A stretch of DNA of 20,671 nt from Isoetes engelmannii (lineage: Eukaryota > Streptophyta > Lycopodiopsida > Isoetales > Isoetaceae): assembly GCA_011763485.2 (NCBI GenBank), contig JAANSK020279269.1, positions 1 through 20,671 of the forward strand, in the 5' to 3' direction. Positions 1 to 9,763 of this stretch are shown in pieces. Position 1 is the first letter of the stretch; each line of letters starts with the position of its first letter. Made by a program: the position numbers and the translations under genes. A model generated the notes under the pieces. It was not told the DNA's origin. It saw only the letters and a program-made list of their open reading frames with translations, and did not search any database.

Positions 1-205
1 CAGAGCCTCTTTCGAGGCGCGCTATTCCGGTTCAACGCCAGTCTTGGACCTTCTTAGCGCCTGCTCTGTTTCTTGCCTTGTTTCTTGAGCGCCTTCGGGC
101 CATTGTACTCGTGATCTCTGTATAATAAAATTCTTGTCAGATCCTGGCGTACACTTCTGTATTTCTGTTTCCGTGTATTTCAGTTCCGTGTATTTCGGTT
201 AGGTT
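1..205. other. Unassigned sequence, possible retroelement tail
   Basis: No ORF can be supported here. A polyadenylation-like AATAAAA lies near 123-130, followed by two copies of TTCCGTGTATTTC (169-181 and 184-196). The similarity between LINE copies L and R ends near 205-220, so this stretch is either sequence flanking copy L or another element abutting it. An LTR or retrotransposon 3' end is a guess only. Confidence 0.2.
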
Positions 206-655
206 CATGACATATGTCATCATAAGATCCACATAGGGCTCCAGCCTATGCGCATCTTAATGGGTGTTATAAAAGTTGCTCTTGGCATATGGAAAGTAGC
301 ATGCTGCCACAAAGAGGAGGTTGCCACTACCATGCTACACGCATACCCACAAGTAGCGATTGTGTCTGTTTGTCTTGTGTATAGAGAGATTGACGGCACT
401 AACGTTGTGCCATAGTAGCAGGGGACATCCATGTCCACTTGCTACTATGGCACTTGTTGCACTTGTTGAACAAAGAGGAGGTTGCACTTGTTGAAGACTG
501 AGAAATGTAGATATCCTGGGAGCTGGCAGTCTGTGCCCTGCATGTTCTCATGTTTCCATAAAAAAAATGAGTATCCATTATTTGCTACAATGGAGTTGAG
601 ACTTCCTCCTCTCTGTCAAAGAAAATCCCGACAGTTCTAGGACACCATACGGAGA
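206..655 (-). pseudogene. LINE ORF2 endonuclease fragment, copy L
   Basis: The minus strand aligns with the endonuclease start of copy R at about 11510-11900. It covers the SWNCRG-like start, the METWE-equivalent region and the PGYLHFSVFN segment. The frame is repeatedly interrupted. Relative to copy R it has an insertion near 455-485 that repeats local sequence (ACAAAGAGGAGGTTGC occurs at 309 and 470). It also has a near-perfect hairpin at 407-453. Nothing beyond the first part of the apurinic-type endonuclease domain is left. Confidence 0.55.
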
Positions 656-732
656 CACAATCCCTATTTGTCAGTAGTAGATGTAGATCTGCGGGGGATG
701 GCGGCAGCAGCAGGGGGAGTAGTGTGCGGTGG

Positions 733-2179
733 CTAAACATGAGCAGCTGAAGCAACTGGAGTAGGAGCGGAGGTACTAGCAGGGGTAGCAGAAGTGATTG
801 CGGCAGCAGTAGGGGCAGCCGCTTGTGCAATGGTAACAAAAGGGCCTCTGGTTGCTGCAGTAGCATGATGCAGCACCTCAGTCACCTTAGCTTGTGTTGG
901 TCTGAAAATTCGAATCTTGCCTCGGACCAGTCTGACCCCTCCTCCCCCCCACTGACGGATGCTCCTGACCTCAACCAACGATTGTCAGCGAGACTCCTGT
1001 TGCATTGGGGTGAGATCCTGGTCAACATAGAGTGGTGCCCTTCAATTGCTTGCCCTGATGCAATATTGCTTCTCGCGCCCGTGTATTTGCGACTGTCAAT
1101 GTGACCACACGTGGGCAGTTTGGGCATGGAGCACCAAGGCGGCTTGCCCGCACAATGTGTACTGGGTTCTTGAATGTCATGCGGGAGAGGACCTGGTCCT
1201 GGAGACGCCCAATTAGATGCTCTTCTAGTTGCTCTGGGAGCCCATGCACCACCACATTGTGGCGTCTCCGATTGCGCTCTTGTTGCTCACTTGACTTTGG
1301 GGCAGCGTTGGTGGCCTCAACAGGTGGTGATTGTTGTCTATGAGGTGCACGAGGGGGTGTGATGACGCTGGATGTCGTGACGGGGCAGCAGATGCCTGTC
1401 TGGACTAGCGTCTTACAGGCCTTTGATCATTTGAAGCAGGTACATCATGTGAACGCACGGGAGTAGGGGCTGGAGCAGAAGTTGCATGACGTTGGGTAGC
1501 CCACCCCTGTATCTGAGACCTTAGCTCTTGCAGGAGCTTTTGTTGTTTTGTGAATTCGCTCATGCAATGTTTCAATCGAGCGTGAGCATCTGCATGGAGG
1601 CCCTTGCCCTGCTGAGCAACTAAGGTACGCGGCCCGTGTACCTCTCGATCTTGCACAACGGCCATATGCTCCAATCCCTGAAGTTTGGATGCCAGCTTCA
1701 TATCCCTAGCTGAGGAGGTTTCCTCCCAACAACTGACCTTGGTCTGGAAGGATGCCATTCTCTTCAGCTTCTGTGCAAAGTTGGGCGAGGTGTGTCCGAG
1801 TCTCCTGCTCACAATGTTCTCAGGCGTAAACCATGCTGTCAATGCTGGAAGACAGGGCGTTTAGACTAGTCTGGAGATCAGCAAGTCTTGCCCTATCTTG
1901 TTGCCTTTGCGAGTGTGCTAGGCGAAGGTCGTCCTCAAGTTGTTGTATGCATGTCTCCATGCTTGAAACTCACTGCTTTTCCGCGGTCAATTGCCTCTTT
2001 AGCAATTCGGGTGTGGAGGCCTGCAAGTCCTCTACGAAAGCAGCGATTCGAGCTCTGTTGCTCTCCGCCAGCGCTGGAACATGTTTCCAGCACTTCTCAT
2101 GTGTCTGGGCTGGTGGCGTTGATGCACAGGTGTGGCTTGCAGCCAGGCTGGAGTGTCTATCATATGTTTGACGTGCCAT
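733..2179 (-). pseudogene. LINE ORF1 (coiled coil plus L1-like C-terminal domain), copy L
   Basis: The start is ATG at 2179 (MARQTYDRHSS), conserved at the same place in copy R. The N-terminal half is heptad-rich (LLKRQL, QQLED, ASKLQ, TKQQKLLQELRSQI), as expected of a trimerising ORF1 protein. A Thr/Pro-rich link follows, then at 1255-1022 a domain reading VVHGLPEQLEEHLIGRL...IVRASRLG...PRVVTLTV...AREAIL...LKGTT. The pattern P...E, RA.R.G, PR..T, IL...L.G resembles the L1 ORF1p RRM and C-terminal domains. An Ala/Thr/Pro-rich tail ends at TAG (733-735). The frame is broken near 1970, where CAG-TGA stands for CAG-CGA in copy R (a C-to-T nonsense change), and by later frameshifts. The product would bind element RNA if intact. 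The L1-like assignment is by motif reading only. Confidence 0.65.
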
Positions 2180-2410
2180 GCATGTTGGAGTAGATAAGGA
2201 TCTTCAAAAGCCAATATGGATCATCAGAAGTTTATGCTTTTCATGTGGCATCGAAATGATCACCAGAAATAGCTATAGCTGTGAGAGGCACATCATAACG
2301 AAGTTTTACACTAATGTATGTAAAATAACTTGAATGTTTTAGCCGATAATTATAGTGGTTTACATGACCTTAATGCCCCCTTCTTGGGTTTATAAGCTAT
2401 AACAGCCTCT

Positions 2411-2436
2411 ATAACGCCCTCTGGCAAGGGCGTTAT
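2411..2436. repeat. 10-bp stem-loop in LINE copy L leader
   Basis: ATAACGCCCT (2411-2420) and AGGGCGTTAT (2427-2436) are perfect inverted repeats around a 6-nt loop. On the minus strand the hairpin follows TTAAGGTGTAG. A second, weaker unit lies at about 2461-2504, giving a tandem array with a 57-bp step in the LINE 5' leader. Confidence 0.8.
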
Positions 2437-2504
2437 CTACACCTTAATAAATGCAATTATATAACGCCCCCGCCTCTCTGGTCTGGGCGTTATCTACACC
2501 TTAA

Positions 2505-2786
2505 TCCTGGTGTTTACACGATCGGATCTAATCTGAACCGTCCAATTTGACAGCTGTTACTAGCTAATAACGTGCCTGTGACTGAACATTTAGGGAGATT
2601 TCTTGTAACAGCCTAGAATAATCGATGAAAAATCTTGTAACACCCTAGGAATTGCAGCCTTCTCTGCTAGTCCGTTGCAAAGCTCCGTCCAGTACAAACT
2701 CTGTCCTCTGTCCACTGCTACTTTCCTGTTTACCTGATTCAGATTAAACCATCTCTCTTTTCCATCATCTCTCTTACACCATCGCC
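2505..2786. other. Intergenic; CT-rich leader at its right end
   Basis: There is no ORF of note. About 2745-2786 is rich in C and T (repeated ATCTCTCTT), like the pyrimidine patches near plant transcription starts. It runs directly into the plus-strand ATG at 2787. Confidence 0.3.
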
Positions 2787-2912
2787 ATGCCGGATTTCTG
2801 CAAGCTACTCCGAATCTTTCTGCTTTTAAGCTTTTCGAGATGGGTTATGGCGGTTGGTCATCGTCGGATTACCATAGCTTCTCCCCTGGGGCTTACAGAG
2901 CATCCATTTTAG
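2787..2912 (+). CDS. Small ORF with signal-peptide-like N-terminus (41 aa)
   Basis: The start sits in a good plant context (ATCGCCATGCC) after a CT-rich leader. The product begins MPDFCKLLRIFLLLSFSRW, a basic residue followed by a hydrophobic stretch, with a plausible cleavage after WVMA near residue 22. The remaining tail of about 19 residues (starting VGHRRITIASP) ends at TAG 2910-2912. I recognise no family. It overlaps the minus-strand ORF at 2826-3059, so at most one of the two is likely to be a real coding sequence. It could also be an upstream exon or a chance ORF. Confidence 0.25.
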   Translation: MPDFCKLLRIFLLLSFSRWVMAVGHRRITIASPLGLTEHPF

Positions 2913-3059
2913 ATTTCGGGGCCAGTTTCCTTGAGCATCACTTACAAACTGTTGTGTTGTAGAAATTAACATTGGACTGTGAGGCTTCTTTGCATCTATG
3001 ACATTGCACATCAGCCAGCTTAAGTATCCAAGCAGAATAATCAGACCGGCAAGATTCAT
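2826..3059 (-). CDS. Candidate small secreted peptide precursor (77 aa), PSY-like C-terminus
   Basis: The start MNLAGLIILLGYLSWLMC at 3059 gives a hydrophobic segment of about 20 residues and a plausible cleavage after NVIDA (residue 23). The remainder is hydrophilic with one cysteine and ends ...GRSYGNPTMTNRHNPSRKA. The spacing Y-G-N-P-(5)-H-N-P matches the Y-x-x-P-(5)-H-x-P spacing of plant PSY sulfated peptides. The acidic residue before Tyr that favours sulfation is Ser here, and the internal Asn is out of place. The ORF is open further upstream (to 3182), but this ATG best places the signal segment. It lies 312 bp downstream of the ABCB stop on the same strand, so it may be an independent gene or 3' UTR. 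A strong donor-like GTAAGT occurs inside it near 2950. The family assignment is tentative. Confidence 0.35.
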   Translation of the reverse strand: MNLAGLIILLGYLSWLMCNVIDAKKPHSPMLISTTQQFVSDAQGNWPRNLKWMLCKPQGRSYGNPTMTNRHNPSRKA

Positions 3060-3371
3060 ATTACATGGACAAAGAAACAAGAGATATAAATAAAACAATT
3101 TGAAGCAGTAGAATGCGTACATTTTTTCTTCCTTAACCAAACATATGGAGGCAGTTTGCTGCGTGGAAATTAGCTTCGACACATCAGGGCCTTCTTCAGG
3201 TAACCTAATGTTAAATTATGCTCACATAGACCGTTCTTTTTTTAGTTTGTATAGATTCCTTGCATCTTCTTTCAGTTCAACCATTTAAAATACAACTTTA
3301 TAATACATAGCGTTTTGGCATATAATTATACCAAACCTACTCCTCAGATGACCAGATAATCCTTCTAAAAG
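3060..3371. other. ABCB 3' flank / probable 3' UTR
   Basis: AT-rich sequence just after the transporter stop codon in the minus direction. No separate gene is visible, and I could not fix a polyadenylation site. Confidence 0.4.
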
Positions 3372-6300
3372 TTAGGCTCTATTATTTTCTTGCTGAAGCT
3401 TGATTAGCCTATAGTAGGCACCATCATGGTTGCTAACAAGGTCCTGATGTCTTCCTTTCTCAATGATTTTACCTCCTTCAATCACTGCAATCTCATCTGC
3501 ACTTTTTATGGTCGATAAGCGATGTGCTATAACTATAGTTGTCCTTCCTTTCATTAGCCTCTCAAGAGCCTCCTGTACAACATGCTCAGATTCTGCATCC
3601 AAGGCACTTGTTGCTTCATCTAAGAGTAGTATTGTCGGATTCTTCAGAACCGCACGGGCAATTGCTACTCTTTGCTTTTGACCTCCAGAAAGTTGAACAC
3701 CCCTCTCCCCAACTTCTGTCTTGTATCCATCTGACAATGAGCTCACGAAATCATGAGCATTAGCAGCTTTTGATGCCTCAATTACTTCACTTTCTGATGC
3801 ATTATCTTTACCGTAAAGTATATTTTCATAGATGCTGGTTGCAAATAAGGCAGGCTCCTGCTGAACCAAGCCTATATAACGACGAAATGATTTCAGATTC
3901 AAGGTTCGTATGTCCTTCCCATCAACTAGTATCATTCCTTCCACGGTGTCATAAAACCTCTCTACCAAGGCTATAACAGAGCTTTTTCCTGATCCACTAG
4001 CTCCAACTAATGCAAGGGATTGTCCTGAATGCACTTTCATATTAAAGTTTCTGAAAATAAATACATCTGGCCTAGATGGGTAGTAGAAATCTACCCTCTG
4101 GAACTCAATATCTCCCTTCATTTCATTTACTTGCTCACCATCTGGACTATCTGGTTCAATCCTCGTTTTCCTGTCAAGGATTTCAAAAACGGATTTCATG
4201 GCTTTGCTACTCTTCACAATATCTGGAGTTAAACTAATTGTTTCTGAAACCGCAAATGATGTGGTGACAATGACAAAAAATGCCTTCATTACATCGCCAA
4301 AACTGGCCATTTTATCTCTTGTCAACTTGGCCCCATACCATAATGCAAGTCCATAAGAAGAAAAAATCAGCATTTGAGATATGCCATATCCTAACCCAGC
4401 TATCTGTCCTCTGATGAAGTTAGACTGCTTTGGTACGTCTAGCTCATTAGCAAATAAGTTTACTAATCTCTCCTCTGCATTGAAAGCTGCCACAACACGG
4501 ATGTTGCTAACAGCTTCTCCTGCCACCATTGTTGACTTATGATGCGCTTTCTCTATGTCCCCAGCAAAGCCCTTTAGAAATAGTTGCTGCAAACAACCAT
4601 CAATAATTGTAAGCAGGTCTAACGTTCTCTCCAACTTAAAGATATAATGAATCTAGATTTTTCAGAGTAAAAGCTTACCTCGACCATGGCACCAGCAACC
4701 AGCAATGGTGTAGTTGCGGTTACCACAAGGGCAACCCTCCATGACATAATGTATGCAATAAGAAACGCTGAGATCAGAAGTGTTCCATTCTGTACAAGTG
4801 TTGCAACCCGGTCCCCCATTGCAGCTCTGACATATGTTGCTCCAGAGGACAAGCGTGACATAATTTGGCCACTGCTATTTTCATCTTGGTCAAACCAGCT
4901 GATTTCATTTCTTAATATAGCTGCAATGAGACGTGTTAATCATGCTTGAATGTCTTGTGTTAAAGAACCTACCTACCTACCTACCTATCTTATTACCTGC
5001 AAGCATCTTTTCACGCACGCGTTTGGTAAGATTCTCCCCAGCAATGGCAAAAAAGTAATGGTCCACCAAAAACACTACAAAAGATGCAGCTCCCAAAAGG
5101 ATGAAAATAAGGCAGTTTTTTGCAATTTCCTTTTTCATGTGATGGAAGTCCAAATCATAAAACAGATTGATATTTGAAGCAAGAAGGAAGCCAAATATGG
5201 GCGTGACAACTCCAGCAAACATAGCCCCTATTGTTCCGACTAGGAAGAAATACCATTCAGGTGCATTTAACTCCAGTAACCTCCAAAAGTAGGCTTTGGA
5301 CATCTTTCCATCCTCATCATGTTCAACGCTATCTACAATTCTCAGATGATCTGAAGCTGTACTGGATTGGCGACTTAACGAACTCTTTCGCCTGCTAAAA
5401 CCCAATCGTTTGCTCCCACCCTTACCATCTATACTTGATGACTTGTCAGAAGGATATCGTTTCAACATTCTGTAAACATATAATACAAAATACATCATAA
5501 AACTAGATATTACTAACAATCACAAACTATAAGAAACTATAATATTGAAAGAAAACAAACCCATGTTCTTTCTCTCCATGTGCGTCTTCGTCTTTCATCA
5601 TTGCTTGCAACTTAAAAAGAGCAGCATATGCACCAGAATTTCCTTTGGCAATGAGCTCGTTATGCGTCCCTAATTCAACAATAGTACCTTGATGCAAAAC
5701 AGCAATTAGATCTGCATTCTGAATAGTTGATAGACGATGTGCAACAATTACTGTTGTCCTCCCTATCATGAGGTGAACCAAAGCTTCTTGGACAGCATGT
5801 TCTGATTCTGCATCTAAAGCACTTGTGGCTTCGTCCAGAAGAAGAATAGAAGGATTTCTTAGCATTGCTCTTGCTATTGCAACCCTCTGCTTTTGTCCAC
5901 CAGAAAGCTGGACACCCCGTTCACCAACCTGTTTTTACAAAAAGCTATGAGCATCGAGGAATTACGAGCGTTTGTAAACTACGCAGGTCACACATGATTT
6001 GTCCATAACCAAACCTGAGTATGGTATCCCTCTGGAAGCTGGCTGATAAACGCATGTGCATTGGCCAATTTTGTGGCCGCTTCAATATCATCCAATGTTG
6101 CATCCTGCTTTCCATAGAGGATGTTTTTCTCGATTGTTGTTGCAAATAAAGCTGGCTCCTGATTGACTAAACCCATTTGTTGCCTCAGCCAATCTAGCTT
6201 TAAGGTCCTAATATCATTGTTATCAACCAGGACCTTCCCTTCACAGATGATCAAGGCATAAGGATCTTTAAAGTTAAAAAAAAAACCTGAAAGACAAATT

Positions 6301-7984
6301 ATTCCCCTCTTTTGCTTTGGTACCTGAGGTAGGATCATAAAACCTCTCAACAAGTGAAATAACGGTGCTCTTTCCAGAACCACTCTCACCAACAATTGCC
6401 ACAGTGTTTCCTGCTGGAATACTCAGGCACAGATCTTTGAATATGGTAATGTCAGGTCTTGAAGGGTAACTGAAGGAAACATTGCAGAATTCAATCTTTC
6501 CTTCAACAACAGGTAATACTTTGCCCTCGTGTTTATTCCCATGTATAAGAGGTTTATGGTCAATCAACTGCATAAGTTGATAACGAGCTGCTCTTGCCTT
6601 TGAAAAAGTTGCAACGCTGGGAGCTGCTTGGCCCAAAGCACTTCAGGACAAAGCAAATTAAAGTTAAAAAATTAGATCAAGTTCTGGATGTAATCCATTT
6701 ACTCAAATTATATACATACAGGCCACCAAAGATGACTGAAAATATTCCTGCCATAACCTTGCCTCCATTCACCTTGCCTTTCCTGATCAGCACACCCCCA
6801 TACCAAAACAATAATGCCCAGCAACCACAGAGGATTGTATATGTACATCCTAAAGCCAATCCCTTAGCTAACCCAGCCTTATAACCCAAAGGAAGTGCGG
6901 TTTCCAATGCTCGAGAATAAGTGCTAATTGTTTTCATCTCTCCAACAAATGAATAAACAATCCGTGCCTGCGAAATAGCCTGGCCAACAAAGTATCAGAA
7001 CAACATTGTCTTCTCTCTTGTGCCATCAAAAAACCTTTGGTGAAATTTCAGTAATATACCTGCTCTGCAATGTTTCCTGCAACAGCATATGCTTCCTTGC
7101 TTTTTGATGTAAGATTTAACATACTGTAGGCATACAGTCCACCAGAAATAGCTATCAAAGGAAGGATACCAAGTGTCACAAGACTTAGCTGCCAAGTTGA
7201 CTTAAATGCAACTATGAAACCTCCAACAAATACGGCAATAAAATGTAAAAAGACACCCATCTGTGCACAGCCATTTAAATAACTTAGCCCTTGGGTGCAA
7301 AGGTTGCAATAATGGAGCAGAAACATACTTTCTCGCTAATAGCCTCCTGAATAACTAGGACATCAGCTGATATATTTCCCACTAAATCCCCAGTCCGTGC
7401 ATGAGTATCAAAGAAGCCAATATCTTGATTGAGCATGGCTCCTAAATATTGAATTCTAAGCCTCGTTGTTTGGCGCTCGCCAGTTTGCATCCAACAAGCT
7501 ACCTCTGTTTTCCCACAAAGAGATATTTAAGATATGCATGGCCAGTAATTTTTATATCAGAAAAACGTGATACCTGCCCATGCTGATACCAAACTCGCAA
7601 TGCCCAGGTAGACGAAGTATAAAGCATACTGCAGGATGAAATCAAATGTGTAGTAGAACAATAAAAGAAATATAACTGATACATATGCATAGGTACCTTG
7701 GATACTTCATGATACATTTTGTGAGGATTGTTCAACAAGCTACCAAATTGGTTGATCATGTCTCCAAATAGAAGAAAAAATACAGGTAGAGTCAATCCAT
7801 GAGCGATGGCTCCAAGGCTTCCAATAGTCATGAGTACCCAATCATACCCATCTGCATGCTCAAAAAGCTTATGAATTGGGCTGACTGCCTTAGTCTCTGC
7901 AGCATTTTCAGCATTTTCATCTGTGCCAACATCATGCAGCTCATTTTCATGTTGGCCTTCTGCATTTTGCAACTTATTTTCCAT
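3372..7984 (-). CDS. ABCB: Class B ABC transporter (P-glycoprotein type, ABCB1/ABCB19-like), 11 exons
   Basis: Full-size membrane exporter, TMD1-NBD1-linker-TMD2-NBD2, predicted 1272 aa, the usual plant ABCB length. Exons: 7984-7697, 7628-7574, 7504-7329, 7260-7060, 6979-6720, 6640-6324, 6238-6015, 5928-5561, 5469-4997, 4920-4679, 4586-3372. All introns are GT-AG and 68-92 nt, and the phases join without a stop. NBD1: Walker [10 protein letters not shown] (K417), Q-loop Q459, signature LSGGQ 515-519, Walker B LLLDE (D539, E540), H-loop H571. NBD2: Walker [10 protein letters not shown] (K1069), Q1111, LSGGQ 1167-1171, D1191/E1192, H1223. A Ser/Arg-rich linker (about 618-690, [11 protein letters not shown]) separates the halves and is a likely phosphorylation region. 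TMD1 resembles ABCB19 ([22 protein letters not shown]). Relatives export auxin at the plasma membrane, but the substrate here is inferred. The gene appears intact. Confidence 0.95.
4967..4988. repeat. (ACCT)5 microsatellite in ABCB intron 9
   Basis: Five ACCT units lie just inside intron 9. On the coding strand they read as repeated GGTA units, 8 nt after the donor GTAATA. Each unit resembles a weak splice donor. Confidence 0.8.
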
Positions 7985-8860
7985 GTAGGATCTATGCCTA
8001 TTCCAGGCTTTGCATATGCTTTGCCTTCTTAAATTTCAGAATGCAATGTCAACCATGTATGCAGATATCAAAATCAGCCAACAGAATAGAGCCCACAAGA
8101 AAGTACATCTCATCTTGCTTAGGTCAATCCTTTGAGTGCCTTGCAAGAAACCCATCCTGAAATTAAAATAAACCAACATATTCGATTATAAAACCATGTC
8201 GTCGGTAATTATCTCAGCATCACGGTGCTGTCAAATGCATCTGGCGATAGTGAAAGAGGAAGGATCGACAGAATTCCCAAAAATGAAAGTTTAAAGTAGT
8301 AGTTGGCGCATAGGGTATTCTTCAGGGTTGACTTTCCAAATATCCTTGTACTGTGTTGTGTCCATATGCAAATGCCATTGTTTTTTACATATATGCGTTT
8401 AACCTTGTTTAAGTGCATCCCTAGTAAATACATAAAAAGGTGCAAAGGCACAGTTGCAACCAGTAAATCTATTGCAACTTCTTTGGAAACAACCTCTTGA
8501 AGCCTTTTCGGTGAAGATAGTGTTATGACTAGGGTTTGCCATTGTTCATGATACGGTTAGAGGTAGAGTTATTGTGATTAGAAGATGGTAATAGGGGTTA
8601 GGATTTACTCTGCCCAATTGTTACCATCCACATAGTCTAGATTGCTTCCAAAGCTAAAGGGCAGATTAGCAATCTTCTGATAATACAACCATATTCTTTA
8701 ACTACAAAATTGCATGCAAGACAAGTGCCAAGAGATAAAAGAACAACATCAGCGTAAAGAACTTTGGATCTGGCACTCAAAACCGGCATCCGATTGCACT
8801 GTACCGCCTCAACCCTCGGAGTCCCAGGCTCCCCCACCAGTGCAAAGAAATCCTGGTTCT
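7985..8860. other. ABCB upstream region; no gene seen
   Basis: Upstream of the transporter ATG on the minus strand. It should hold the 5' UTR and promoter, possibly with a leader intron, but I see no convincing TATA box or conserved coding segment. The ORFs here are short and look random. Confidence 0.4.
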
Positions 8861-9154
8861 TCAAGGATGCTTCTTAGTGTCAGAAAGATCCCTTAAGCAT
8901 GGATGCAACAGTGTTTTCTCCTCCAGATCCCTGTGCCCATCAAAAGCCCCTTCAACCAAGCTTCCTGATTCTGGGTTCATTGGAAAGCCAAGGGGCCGAA
9001 ACCCTAATTCGGCCCCTGGCATGGCTTTTGGTGCTCCAGGACTAGGGGAAGCAAGATCTGCCGTGGCTGTTCTGTTCTTTTGGTCCAGCCAACTAGGTGG
9101 TGCCACATCACCATTCAACACGGGATTAATTTCCTTAGCTAAGGAAATCCCTTT
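8861..9154 (-). CDS. Unassigned proline/glycine-rich ORF (97 codons open, no clear start)
   Basis: The frame is open from after a TGA at 9157-9155 to TGA at 8863-8861. The first ATG is at 9121. The residues look more biased than random (APPSWLDQKNRTATADLASP, then SPSPGAPKAMPGAELG, then a Gly/Glu/Arg-rich part). No domain is recognised. It could be an exon of an unseen gene, a retroelement gag-like remnant, or chance. Two of the perfect inverted repeats (8993-9017 and 9129-9148) lie inside it. Confidence 0.2.
   Translation of the reverse strand, partial: KGISLAKEINPVLNGDVAPPSWLDQKNRTATADLASPSPGAPKAMPGAELGFRPLGFPMNPESGSLVEGAFDGHRDLEEKTLLHPCLRDLSDTKKHP
8993..9017. repeat. Perfect 9-bp inverted repeat
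   Basis: GGGGCCGAA (8993-9001), 7-nt loop, TTCGGCCCC (9009-9017). Confidence 0.8.
9129..9148. repeat. Perfect 20-bp palindrome
   Basis: ATTTCCTTAGCTAAGGAAAT equals its own reverse complement. The flanks GGGATT and ATCCC extend it imperfectly. Confidence 0.85.
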
Positions 9155-9277
9155 TCATTGTTTTGGTCTTGCCCCATTGCCCCAGGTGTTCATCACAATC
9201 AATCCTATATTCTGCATGAGACAGGTTGTACCTAATTTAATGTCAGTTTAAAATTTCAGCCTCTTCAAAGATCAAGC

Positions 9278-9331
9278 AGTTGCACAGTTGCTTGTGCAAC
9301 TTCCTTATTGAAGCTCAGTTTGAGCTTCAAT
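9278..9331. repeat. Two adjacent perfect stem-loops
   Basis: AGTTGCACA (9278-9286) pairs with TGTGCAACT (9293-9301) around 6 nt. ATTGAAGCTC (9307-9316) pairs with GAGCTTCAAT (9322-9331) around 5 nt. The two hairpins are 5 bp apart. Confidence 0.85.
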
Positions 9332-9715
9332 GCTGCTCTTTTTTACAGGGCTGCGCTCTAGCTTAGAAGAGAATTGCGTACACATCTCAGTGAACATAAT
9401 ACGAACTGCCTCATCATGAAATGGAGAATGCTCACCCACAAAGGTTAAGGAGTAGATAACGCACTGGCCCGAGGGTGTTACTGGAAAAAAAAATTGAGGG
9501 CCATCAAAATGGCTCGGGTGTGTGCATTTTTTGAAGTAACATCCGAGGGCCAGGGTCTTATCGTTCTTAACACACCGCCCCGAGAGTTTTGGCCGGTAGT
9601 AGTGTGTTATCGTACACTTCATAACACCCTAGTAGCAGTGTGTTTTAGCTTCAGTAAATTACTTTTCAAGATTGATCTCAACTGTTGGATCACTATAAAC
9701 TTGAGGGAGGGTGTG
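9332..9715. other. Region upstream of LINE copy R; diverged leader-like units
   Basis: No gene. TTAAGGAGTAGATAACGC at about 9444, followed by GAGGGTGTTA, resembles the hairpin unit at 9716-9805, so the true element 5' end may lie upstream of 9716. Copy L shows no match to this part. Confidence 0.35.
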
Positions 9716-9763
9716 TTAAGGTGTAGATTGCCTTCCCCAGAGGGCGTTATATATTTGCATTTA

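Larger units (their letters stand above)
206..2504 (-). mobile_element. LINE (non-LTR retrotransposon) copy L, degenerate
   Basis: Read on the minus strand, this block aligns from end to end with the plus-strand block starting at 9716. It has a 5' leader with hairpin units (2504 to about 2180), then an ORF1 with a coiled coil and an L1-type C-terminal domain (2179 to 733), then the start of an endonuclease ORF2 (about 655 to 206). Similarity stops before any reverse transcriptase, so the copy is 3'-truncated. Its reading frames carry stops and frameshifts. Together with copy R it forms a head-to-head inverted repeat around the ABCB gene. Confidence 0.8.

Noticed and set aside
1-60. GGTTCAACGCC considered as a tRNA T-loop
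   Set aside because: No matching acceptor, D or anticodon arms at the right spacing.
220-438. ORF on the minus strand, 72 codons
   Set aside because: It lies in the decayed LINE endonuclease region and is the product of frameshifts; it is covered by the LINE entry.
585-866. Leucine-rich minus-strand ORF, and its counterpart at 11204-11506
   Set aside because: Out-of-frame reading of the Ala/Thr/Pro-rich ORF1 tail (GCT and GCA repeats read as CTG and CAG).
1833-2193. Plus-strand ORFs rich in Ser, Cys and Leu
   Set aside because: Antisense shadows of the LINE ORF1 coiled coil.
9278-9331. Hairpins considered as a Helitron 3' end
   Set aside because: No CTRR sequence at the expected 10-12 nt beyond the hairpin on either strand.
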